Of a stretch of DNA of 29,252 nucleotides, positions 23,128 through 29,252 are shown piece by piece. The stretch is from contig DATFXL010000124.1 in the NCBI GenBank assembly GCA_035316025.1, positions 1-29,252 on the forward strand, read 5' to 3'. The notes under the pieces are model-generated. The model was not told the DNA's origin, made no database searches, and was given only the letters and a program-made list of their open reading frames with translations. The translations under genes were made by a program, and so were the position numbers. Positions within the stretch are counted from its first letter, which is position 1; every line of letters starts with the position of its first letter. This DNA comes from JALZAA01 sp035316025 (GTDB taxonomy: Bacteria; Actinomycetota; Acidimicrobiia; IMCC26256; JACDBD01).

Positions 23128-23472
23128 ATGACAGTGTTCAACGGCGCGTTTCCGGTGCTCCCCGGCAAGGTGGAAACGGCTCGGGCGTTCGCCAAAGAGA
23201 CGATCGGTCCCCAGCGCGCAGGCTTCGACGAGTCGCAGGCGCGCGGCGGCATCACTCGTGAGACGTGGTCGATCCAGGAGAACCCGGACGGCAGCGCGTT
23301 CGTGATCGTGTGGTTCGAGAGCCCCGATCCCGAGAAGTCCTTTGCCGAGATCGGGCAGGATCCGTCGGACTTCGCCGTCTGGTTCCGCGAGCGCGTCATG
23401 GAGGTGAGCGGCGTCGACCTCACCGAGCCCCCGGAGGGCGGCCCCGAGCTCATCCTCGACTGGCAGGCATGA
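23128..23472 (+). CDS. Conserved small protein of unknown function, possibly dimeric alpha/beta barrel
   Basis: 114 residues; ATG 23128 is preceded by AAGGAGG (23114-23120). It begins MTVFNGAFPVLPGKVETARAF and contains ETWSIQENPDGSAFVIVWFE and SDFAVWFRERVMEVSGVDL. The pattern of strand, helix and strand with a 'payload' WFE motif resembles antibiotic-biosynthesis-monooxygenase-like ferredoxin folds, but I cannot name the family with certainty. It is followed by a cupin gene 23 nt after its stop (or overlapping it if an earlier ATG is used), so the two are likely to work together. Confidence 0.75.
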   Translation: MTVFNGAFPVLPGKVETARAFAKETIGPQRAGFDESQARGGITRETWSIQENPDGSAFVIVWFESPDPEKSFAEIGQDPSDFAVWFRERVMEVSGVDLTEPPEGGPELILDWQA

Positions 23473-23495
23473 GCCACGCGAAAGGACAAGTGGAC

Positions 23496-23852
23496 ATGGC
23501 AGGAGTAGAAGCGCGGGACTTCTCCGCACCGGACGAGGTCCGTACCCCGGACAAGACGACCGTCGAGCTGGTGAACGTGGCCGGCAACGAGATCGGTCGC
23601 TACACGTTCGAGCCCGGTTGGCGCTGGTCGGAGTGCATCAAGCCCGCGGTCGGCGGCGACAGCTGCCAGGTGGAGCACATCGGCTACGTCGTGTCGGGCA
23701 CGCTGCACGTCGAGCACGACGACGGAACTGCACGCGACGCCACCACCGGGATGGTGTACCGGATCGCGCCCGGCCACGACGGCTGGGTCATCGGCAACGA
23801 CCCGGTGGTCGCCGTCGAGTTCCAGGGCGCGGCCAATTACGCCAAGAGCTGA
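23496..23852 (+). CDS. Small cupin-domain protein
   Basis: 118 residues. Two starts are possible. ATG 23469 overlaps the upstream stop as ATGA. ATG 23496 has an AAAGGA site and gives MAGVEARDFSAPDEVR, the form I recall for this actinobacterial family, so it is preferred. The cupin barrel is seen in RYTFEPGWRWSECIKP, CQVEHIGYVVSGTLHVEHDDG and YRIAPGHDGWVIGNDP. The first metal motif lacks the double His (EPGWRWSEC), keeping only EHIGYV and GHD, so metal binding is uncertain. It may bind a small ligand rather than act as a dioxygenase. A GC-rich hairpin follows its stop. Confidence 0.8.
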   Translation: MAGVEARDFSAPDEVRTPDKTTVELVNVAGNEIGRYTFEPGWRWSECIKPAVGGDSCQVEHIGYVVSGTLHVEHDDGTARDATTGMVYRIAPGHDGWVIGNDPVVAVEFQGAANYAKS

Positions 23853-23861
23853 ACCACGTCG

Positions 23862-23884
23862 ACGGCGCCGAACTCCGGCGCCGT
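23862..23884. terminator. GC-rich hairpin between convergent genes (possible bidirectional terminator)
   Basis: ACGGCGCCG, loop AACTC, CGGCGCCGT: a perfect 9-bp stem in the 41-nt gap between the cupin stop and the LLM stop. There is no T tract on either side, so it would be an I-shaped terminator of the kind proposed in actinobacteria. Confidence 0.45.
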
Positions 23885-23893
23885 GGTCACAGA

Positions 23894-24919
23894 TCAGCGC
23901 GTCAGGTCGGCGAGCAACCGGAGCACGTCCGGGTCGCGGCTGCCGATGAGGAGCGTCGTGACGGGCGTCTTCCGCCACGCCTCGATGCGCTCCCGGATGC
24001 GTGCCGCCGGTCCCACGAGCGAGATCTCGTCGGCGAACTCGTCGGGCACGGCGAGGATCGCCTCTTCGCGCCTTCCCTCGAAGAACAGGTCCTGGATCCG
24101 GTACGCCTGCTCCTCGAACCCCATGCGCGCCATCAGGTCGGTGTGGAAGTTGCGGCCCTTGGCGCCCATCCCGCCGATGTAGAACCCGAGCGAGCCCTTC
24201 ACCGGCAGCAACGCCTGGCTCACGTCGTCGGCGACGGTGGCCGTTACGTTCACGGCGATCTCGAAGTCGTCGGGGGCGTCTGCGAGCTGGTCGGCGTACA
24301 CCTCTGGACGCGTCGGGGAGTAATAGAGAGGAATCCACCCGTCGGCGATCTCGGTGGCGAGCCGCACGTTCTTGGGGCCCTCGGCGCCCAGGTAGACGGG
24401 GATGTTGCGGCGGGGCGGATGCGTGATCAGCTTCAGCGGCTTCCCGAGCCCGACGGCGCCGGGGCCGTCGTAGGGGAGCGGGTAGTGCGGACCGGGGTTC
24501 GTGACCGGCTCATCCCGGCGCCACACCTGGCGCAGGATGTCGACATACTCACGGGTGCGGGCGAGCGGCTGACCGAACGGCCGTCCGTACCAGCCCTCGA
24601 CGACCTGCGGGCCCGACACACCGATCCCGAGCCGGAAGCGGCCGTCCGACAACACGTCGAGCGACAGGGCGTGCATCGCCATCGTGACCGGGCTGCGAGC
24701 CGACATCTGTGCGATGCCCGTCGCCAGCTTGATGCGCGACGTGTGCGCCCCCGCCCACACGAGCGGCGAGAACGCGTCCGAGCTCCACGACTCGCCCGTC
24801 CAGATCGACTCGAACCCCAATTGCTCGACCTGCTGCACGAGCTCGATGAGCTCGCGGCCGCTCGGCGGCTGCGCCGTCCAGTACCCGAGCTGGAGGCCGA
24901 GCTTGAGATCGTCGGTCAC
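23894..24919 (-). CDS. LLM class F420-dependent oxidoreductase (third of three; Rv3520c-like)
   Basis: 341 residues from GTG 24919 (or 344 from GTG 24928). It starts MTDDLKLGLQLGYWTAQPP. Landmarks are FESIWTGESWSSDAFSPLVW, IKLATGIAQMSARSPVTMAMHALSLD, FRLGIGVSGPQVVEGWYG and NIPVYLGAEGPKN. These are close to the F420-dependent family that includes Rv3520c, which belongs to the mycobacterial cholesterol-associated gene set. A minus-strand TAGCGT lies 7 nt before GTG 24919, favouring that start and a leaderless transcript. The gene lies downstream of the TetR gene in the same direction, about 45 nt away, and may also be read from the TetR promoter. The substrate is unknown. Confidence 0.87.
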   Translation of the reverse strand: MTDDLKLGLQLGYWTAQPPSGRELIELVQQVEQLGFESIWTGESWSSDAFSPLVWAGAHTSRIKLATGIAQMSARSPVTMAMHALSLDVLSDGRFRLGIGVSGPQVVEGWYGRPFGQPLARTREYVDILRQVWRRDEPVTNPGPHYPLPYDGPGAVGLGKPLKLITHPPRRNIPVYLGAEGPKNVRLATEIADGWIPLYYSPTRPEVYADQLADAPDDFEIAVNVTATVADDVSQALLPVKGSLGFYIGGMGAKGRNFHTDLMARMGFEEQAYRIQDLFFEGRREEAILAVPDEFADEISLVGPAARIRERIEAWRKTPVTTLLIGSRDPDVLRLLADLTR

Positions 24920-24964
24920 GATCGGCACGCTATGCGACCTGCGCGGCGCTGACGATTGCGTTCG

Positions 24965-25591
24965 TCAGCGCTGCAACTCGTCGAGCACGCCGCGCACCAT
25001 GCCCATGTAGACATCCTCCAGCAGGGCGGCGTGCTCCCGCGTCGGGCGCAGGCGCCACTGCGCGAGCACCGGCTCGATCGTGGCGAGCAGCGTGGCGGTG
25101 GCGGCGGTGGCCTCGTGGCGGGCGATGCCCAACTCTCGCTCCGCTCGCGCCGCGAACGCCCGCACCGTGTCGATGTCGCGGACGCGTTGCTCGTGGCGCA
25201 GCTCACGGTTCCATCCTCCGGCGGAGCGAAGGGCGGCGAACACGCGCCCCCGTTCGTCGGCGGCGTGCAGCGCGCCATCGATGAGCGCCCGGAACATGCC
25301 CTCGACGCTCTCGGCCGCGCCCACCTCCCGAGCGAGCTGAAGGTGCAGGCCCCTCGCCTCCCGCCGGTACACCGCGGCGAGGAGCTCGCTGCGGTTGGCG
25401 AAGTGCTTGTAGACGAGCGGGCGACTGACGCCAGCGCGCTCGGCGACCGCTTCCATCGACACGGCGGCGACGTCCCCCGACGTGACGATCTCGACGGCGG
25501 CATCCAGCAGGGCGTCGCGCCGCTCACGTCGTGTGAGCCGCGGCGATTCCACGACCTCGGGCTCGACCCGCCTTGCGATCGCCTCCGGCAT
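24965..25591 (-). CDS. TetR family transcriptional regulator
   Basis: 208 residues. The HTH is at about 38-80: VSMEAVAERAGVSRPLVYKHFANRSELLAAVY, a standard TetR DNA-binding domain. The C-terminal part (about 90-205) is all-helical ligand-binding sequence with no recognised subtype. ATG 25591 has no ribosome binding site. A CAGAAT box 6 nt upstream inside the first operator palindrome suggests a leaderless mRNA that the protein itself would repress. The gene is divergent from an amidohydrolase gene, which together with the downstream LLM gene is the likely target. The effector is unknown, probably a hydrophobic small molecule or acyl-CoA. Confidence 0.9.
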   Translation of the reverse strand: MPEAIARRVEPEVVESPRLTRRERRDALLDAAVEIVTSGDVAAVSMEAVAERAGVSRPLVYKHFANRSELLAAVYRREARGLHLQLAREVGAAESVEGMFRALIDGALHAADERGRVFAALRSAGGWNRELRHEQRVRDIDTVRAFAARAERELGIARHEATAATATLLATIEPVLAQWRLRPTREHAALLEDVYMGMVRGVLDELQR

Positions 25592-25608
25592 GGTGACATT
25601 CTGTCACC
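25592..25608. promoter_or_regulatory. TetR operator O1, 17-bp palindrome
   Basis: GGTGACATTCTGTCACC, perfect 7-bp arms around a 3-bp centre, directly adjoining the TetR ATG and covering its presumed -10 box. The same arms recur at 25614-25630. Confidence 0.8.
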
Positions 25609-25613
25609 AAGCT

Positions 25614-25630
25614 GGTGACACCGTGTCACC
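25614..25630. promoter_or_regulatory. TetR operator O2, 17-bp palindrome
   Basis: GGTGACACCGTGTCACC has the same GGTGACA/TGTCACC arms as O1. The centre-to-centre distance is 22 bp, close to two helical turns, so two dimers would bind the same face. O2 lies 28 nt before the amidohydrolase ATG, so it probably controls that promoter too. Confidence 0.8.
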
Positions 25631-25658
25631 CGGCCGTCGCAACGCGGGGGAAGCGCCG

Positions 25659-26804
25659 ATGACGTACGCCGGAGACCACGTGATCCTGGACGCCGACAGC
25701 CACGTCATGGAGCTCGCCGACTTCCTCGACCCGCACATCGACCCGGCGCAGCGCGATCGGCTCCGGCGCGGGGCGATGGACGCGTTCGCGCCGCTCCTCG
25801 AGCGCGCGATGGCGGGGGCCGCGGCCCGCCGCGCCGACACCGCCGCCGCAACCGCGGCCGAGGAGCGTCTCATGCGGGACAAGGGTTGGCTGGCACTGGG
25901 CGCCTTCGACCCGGTCGAGCGGAGCCGCGTGCTCGACCTGCTCGGCTTCGACGCCCAGCTCGTGTTCGCCACGTTCGCGTCGACGATGTTCGGCGGCCGC
26001 GACCTCGACCGGCTCTATGCCGGCAGCGCGGCGCAGAACCGCGCCATGGCCGAGTTCTGCTCGGGCGACGAGCGGCTGCACCCGGTCGCATTCGTTCCGC
26101 TCGCCGACCCGGCGCGTGCGGTGGCGTTGGCCACCAGCGCGATCGACGACGGCTGCGCGGCGGTCATGGTCCCGTCGACGGCGGCCGGCGACCGCGCGCC
26201 AACCCACGCCGACCTCGACGGCTTCTGGGACACGCTCAGCGAGGCGAACGTCCCGTTCGTGCTTCACGTCGGTGGCGGCGGCCGGCTGCTCGACCCCGCG
26301 ATGCACAACAACGACATGCCTGTCACCGATCACCTCGGCGGGGGCGAGAACGTCCGCTCGAAGGACTTTCTCGCGATCCCGCATTCCCCCGAGCTGTTCC
26401 TCGGTGTGCTGATCTACGACGGCCTGTTCGATCGCTTCCCGAAGCTGCGCGGCGGCTGCATCGAGCAGGGCGCCGGGTGGGTCGTGTCCTGGCTGCGTCA
26501 GCTCGACTACGGCCAACGCGCCTTCAAGCGGACCGAGGAGCCGCTGCGCCGGCTCGCGTTCGCGCCCTCCGAGTACGTGCGCCGCCATCTCAAGTTCACC
26601 CCCTACCCGGGCGAGCCGGTCGGATGGATGATCGAGCAGACGGGGCCCGAGCTGTTCATGTTCTCGTCGGACTACCCGCATCCCGAGGGGGGCAAGGACC
26701 CGCTGGCGAAGTTCGAGGAAGCACTCGTTGCCGTGGGGGGCGACGCCCAATCGCGCTTCTACCACGGCAACATGTCCGAACTGCTTTCGGGCGCGCCCGG
26801 CTGA
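25659..26804 (+). CDS. Amidohydrolase family (amidohydrolase_2) metal-dependent hydrolase or decarboxylase
   Basis: 381 residues. ATG 25659 follows a GGGGGAA site. The N-terminal metal motif is ILDADSHVMEL (D-x-x-H), followed by a long helical insert (about 40-85). Later landmarks are VPFVLHVGGGG with a metal His, and FMFSSDYPHPEGG with the catalytic Asp. This matches the PF04909 group, which includes ACMSD-like decarboxylases and C-C hydrolases used on aromatic or ring-cleaved substrates. The N-terminal D-x-H is slightly atypical. Divergent TetR control implies induction by its substrate or a relative. The following substrate-binding protein gene, 37 nt on, may share its transcript and supply the substrate. 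Confidence 0.87.
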   Translation: MTYAGDHVILDADSHVMELADFLDPHIDPAQRDRLRRGAMDAFAPLLERAMAGAAARRADTAAATAAEERLMRDKGWLALGAFDPVERSRVLDLLGFDAQLVFATFASTMFGGRDLDRLYAGSAAQNRAMAEFCSGDERLHPVAFVPLADPARAVALATSAIDDGCAAVMVPSTAAGDRAPTHADLDGFWDTLSEANVPFVLHVGGGGRLLDPAMHNNDMPVTDHLGGGENVRSKDFLAIPHSPELFLGVLIYDGLFDRFPKLRGGCIEQGAGWVVSWLRQLDYGQRAFKRTEEPLRRLAFAPSEYVRRHLKFTPYPGEPVGWMIEQTGPELFMFSSDYPHPEGGKDPLAKFEEALVAVGGDAQSRFYHGNMSELLSGAPG

Positions 26805-26841
26805 TCGGACGGCGTCGGTGAGCCTCAGGGGGGAGCTCTGC

Positions 26842-28533
26842 ATGGCCAGGAACGGCAGGTGGACGGGCAAGACCGTGTTCCGTTCGGCGGTGACCGCGCT
26901 TGCGGCCCTGTCGCTCGTCGTCGGCGTGCTCGCCGCGACCGCGGGTGCGACGCCCCAGAGCGACAACGCCGACGCGCAGAAGAACGCCGGGCTGGTCAAG
27001 ACAGGCCCGATGACGCCCGAGAAGGCCGCCCTGCTGGGCAAGAACGTCGACTTCGGCCCGAACTGTGACACCACGACGGGACGGGTGAAGATCCCGAGCG
27101 TCTACTCGCCTCCGTGCATCCAGCCGTTCACCGGGAAGAACGCGGGGGCAACCGCATCGGGCGTGACCGACAACGACATCAAGGTCGTCGTCTGGGTGGG
27201 TGACCCGTCCAAGGACCCGGTGCTCGCCGGCCAGATCATCGCCGCCGGCGCCAGCCTCGACACCAACACCATCAAGGCGACGTGGCAGGGCTACATCGAC
27301 ATCTTCAACAAGACCCTCGAGATGTACGGCCGCCACATCTCCGTCGAGTTCTTCGACGGCACCGGCAGCGGCGCCGACACGGCGGCCGCCAAGGCCGACG
27401 CGATCGCCATCGCCGACAAGAAGCCGTTCGCCGTGCTCGGCGGTCCCGCGCAATCAACGACGGTGTTCTCGGACGAGCTCGCCCACCGCGGCGTCCTGTG
27501 CCTCGGGACGTGCGCGCTCGCGGTGCCGGAGAAGATCACGACCGCCAACAAGGGCCTCATCTTCACCGACGGGCCCTCCCCGGAGCAGTCCGCCTTGCTG
27601 ACCGCCGAGCTCGTCGGCAAGCAGGCCGGCCCCGGGAAGGCCCAGTACGCCGGCGACGACGCCACGAAGAGCAAGCAGCGCGTGTACGGCATCGTCCACT
27701 ACGACACCCCCGACGGGCAGTACAAAGCCCAGTTCGACACCCTGAAGACCGGGCTCGCGAAGTACAAGATCAAGCCCAAGGCTGATCAGTCGTTCTTCCT
27801 CGACCCGGCGAAGAGCCAGGAGAACGCCCGCACGACGATCACGAAGATGAAGAACGCCGGCGTCACGACCGTCATCTATACCGGCGACCCCCTAACCCCG
27901 GCGGCCATCACGAAGGAAGCGGCGGCGCAGGACTATCACCCCGAGTGGATCGTCGGGCCGACGGTGCTCGCCGACACGACGTTCTTCGGGCGCACCTTCG
28001 ACCAGACCGAATGGGCGCACGCCTTCGGCGTCGCGCTCGTCAACGGGCGCGTCCCGCAGAGCCAGAACCCCAACTACACGCTGTACACGTGGTTCCACAA
28101 CGAGCCGCCGCCGAACAACACGTACAACGTGATCATCCCAAGCGTCTCGCTCCTCGCACGCGGGGTCACGATGGCGGGCCCGAAGCTGTCGCCGAAGACG
28201 TTCCGCGACGGGCTCTTCCGGTACCCACCGTCGGGCGGTGATCCGGTGAACCCGCAGCAGTCATGGGGCAAGCACGGTGCGTGGCCGTTCGTGGACTACT
28301 GGGGGTCGGACGACACGGGGATCCTGTGGTGGGACCCGAGCGCGAGCGGTGAGGACGAGGTCGGGCATGTCGGCTCGGGTCTCTACCAGTACGCCGACGG
28401 CGCCAAGCGCTTCACCCTCGGGCACCTCCCGACGGCAGGGCAGGGCGGGCTGTTCGACACGAGCAGCGCCGTGACCGTGTTTCCCCAATTGCCACCGGAG
28501 AGCAGCACGCCGACGTACGCGCCGCCCGACTGA
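26842..28533 (+). CDS. Orphan ABC-type branched-chain amino acid/amide substrate-binding protein (periplasmic-binding type 1 fold)
   Basis: 563 residues, longer than typical LivK (about 370). ATG 26842 follows GGGGGGAG (26828-26835). The Sec signal peptide is near residues 12-38 (SAVTALAALSLVVGVLAATAGA-T); no lipobox Cys occurs, so it is exported but not a standard lipoprotein. The body shows a type 1 fold: IKVVVWVGDPSKDPVLAGQ, ADAIAIADKKPFAVLGGPAQ, VTTVIYTGDPLTPAAITKEA, and SVSLLARGVTMAG. A pair of Cys before the domain (NCDTTTG, PPCIQ) and an acidic, Gly/Pro-rich extension (about 470-563) are unusual. No permease or ATPase gene is within the window on this strand. The ligand is unknown; context suggests an aromatic or steroid-like compound. 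Confidence 0.88.
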   Translation: MARNGRWTGKTVFRSAVTALAALSLVVGVLAATAGATPQSDNADAQKNAGLVKTGPMTPEKAALLGKNVDFGPNCDTTTGRVKIPSVYSPPCIQPFTGKNAGATASGVTDNDIKVVVWVGDPSKDPVLAGQIIAAGASLDTNTIKATWQGYIDIFNKTLEMYGRHISVEFFDGTGSGADTAAAKADAIAIADKKPFAVLGGPAQSTTVFSDELAHRGVLCLGTCALAVPEKITTANKGLIFTDGPSPEQSALLTAELVGKQAGPGKAQYAGDDATKSKQRVYGIVHYDTPDGQYKAQFDTLKTGLAKYKIKPKADQSFFLDPAKSQENARTTITKMKNAGVTTVIYTGDPLTPAAITKEAAAQDYHPEWIVGPTVLADTTFFGRTFDQTEWAHAFGVALVNGRVPQSQNPNYTLYTWFHNEPPPNNTYNVIIPSVSLLARGVTMAGPKLSPKTFRDGLFRYPPSGGDPVNPQQSWGKHGAWPFVDYWGSDDTGILWWDPSASGEDEVGHVGSGLYQYADGAKRFTLGHLPTAGQGGLFDTSSAVTVFPQLPPESSTPTYAPPD

Positions 28534-28568
28534 CGCGGGCGGTCAGCCGCTCGCGATCGAGGTCCCGC

Positions 28569-29252
28569 TCAGCCCGTGAAGCGAGGGACGGCCGCCACGG
28601 GGACGGCGGCCGTCGGCGGCCCGACCTGTACCTCGACCGCGCCGATGTCGCAGCCGTTCAGAGACGGCCGGGGAAGGCCGCGCTGGTCGGTCGTGATGCC
28701 GGCGGCGCCGTCGGCCTGACACGAGCCGGCGGGAATGGCGTCGATGAGCTGGCTGCCCGCCACCGGGAGCCTGGTCTGGGTCGGTCCGCCGTTGTCGGCC
28801 AGCGCGCCGAGGTCGGGGTCGCCGTCCTGCACATCCCCGGTGCCGCCCAGCCCGCACGACGCGTCGTCGGTGAAGTTGAACCCGTTCGAGTTGGTTCCTG
28901 CGGCGGCGAAATCGCAGTTCGGACCACCCTGCGGCGAAGCGATGACCGAACCGAACGGGACGATGGTGCCGCTCGCCATCGAGAGGTTCGCCGCGCCGTC
29001 ACCGATCGAAGTGTTGCCGGCGACCGTCGCGTAGACGAGCGTTAGGTTCAGGCCGGTCCCCGCCACCGACAACCCGCCGCCAGCGCCCGAGTTGCCCGTC
29101 ACGGTCGAGTTGATGGCGGTCAGCGATCGAAGCGAGTCGATCCCTCCGGTCCCCTCGCCGGGCTTGGGCGCATGATTGCCGGTGAACGTCGAACGCACGA
29201 GCATGACGTCGCCACCGGAACTGCCGTCACGAAATGCCGCTCCACCCCCGCC
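28569..29252 (-). CDS. Choice-of-anchor Q domain protein, C-terminal part (5' end outside window), with PRFTG tail
   Basis: The frame is open from the right edge to a TGA at 28569-28571, so 227 C-terminal residues are visible. Glycine-rich right-handed parallel beta-helix repeats (TAINSTVTGNSGAGGG, TLVYATVAGNTSIGDG) are followed by the diagnostic block DPDLGALADNGGPTQTRLP, then AIPAGSC and TDQRGLPRPSLNGCDIGAVE. This block is the choice-of-anchor Q domain, found on secreted proteins with varied C-terminal sorting signals. It is followed directly by a Pro/Ala linker and VPVAAVPRFTG as the last 11 residues, the same tail as the propeller protein. No transmembrane segment or basic terminus follows. 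Paired cysteines suggest export. A full domain map needs sequence beyond the edge. Confidence 0.85.
   Translation of the reverse strand, partial: GGGGAAFRDGSSGGDVMLVRSTFTGNHAPKPGEGTGGIDSLRSLTAINSTVTGNSGAGGGLSVAGTGLNLTLVYATVAGNTSIGDGAANLSMASGTIVPFGSVIASPQGGPNCDFAAAGTNSNGFNFTDDASCGLGGTGDVQDGDPDLGALADNGGPTQTRLPVAGSQLIDAIPAGSCQADGAAGITTDQRGLPRPSLNGCDIGAVEVQVGPPTAAVPVAAVPRFTG

Noticed and set aside
26842..26960. The substrate-binding protein considered as a lipoprotein
   Set aside because: No Cys occurs within the first 70 residues in a lipobox context; the cleavage region reads ATAGATPQ.

Overview
The window is a high-GC, gene-dense stretch of an actinobacterial chromosome. It encodes three F420-type luciferase-like (LLM) oxidoreductases, a stand-alone LigD-type polymerase domain, GTG starts that look leaderless, and secreted propeller and choice-of-anchor Q proteins. 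Together these suggest an Acidimicrobiia-like or other deep-branching, non-mycobacterial actinobacterium; this is an inference and no taxonomic marker gene is present. No tRNA, rRNA, CRISPR array or insertion sequence was seen.

Region 1 (1-11.6 kb) looks like a sterol/steroid side-chain or branched acyl-CoA catabolic island. It holds the 3' end of a flavin oxidoreductase, an atypical crotonase, an ACAD10-like phosphotransferase, an alpha-methylacyl-CoA racemase, a FadA5-like thiolase, an HSL-type esterase, a ring-cleavage-type cupin, a nitronate-monooxygenase-like flavoprotein and a FadD19-like acyl-CoA synthetase. Three near-perfect 14-bp palindromes that fit the mycobacterial KstR consensus (TnnAACnnGTTnnA) lie at the racemase/thiolase, esterase/cupin and acyl-CoA synthetase promoters, so these genes are probably one regulon whose repressor is encoded elsewhere. 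A lipid pair (plsY plus a family-2 glycosyltransferase, translationally coupled) and an NTF2-VOC fusion protein interrupt the island.

Region 2 (11.6-16.3 kb) is mixed. It has a GNAT acetyltransferase, a PhnB-like VOC protein, a 24-residue membrane miniprotein with a strong ribosome binding site, two LLM oxidoreductases and a LigD-like polymerase.

Region 3 (16.3-22.2 kb) is the least ordinary part. A secreted seven-bladed propeller ends in a C-terminal tail that recurs on an unrelated secreted protein at the right edge of the window. A short gene graveyard follows, with a frameshifted cyclase remnant, then an epoxide-hydrolase-like NTF2 protein. Two large coiled-coil proteins follow, one with an acidic DLDE-repeat tail and one Glu/Arg-rich with periodic tryptophans; their genes converge and overlap.

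Region 4 (22.3-29.3 kb) holds an alpha/beta hydrolase, a small unknown protein and a cupin, then an LLM oxidoreductase and a TetR regulator. Two 17-bp operator palindromes separate the TetR gene from a divergent amidohydrolase. An orphan branched-chain-amino-acid-type substrate-binding protein and the C-terminal part of a choice-of-anchor Q protein complete the window.
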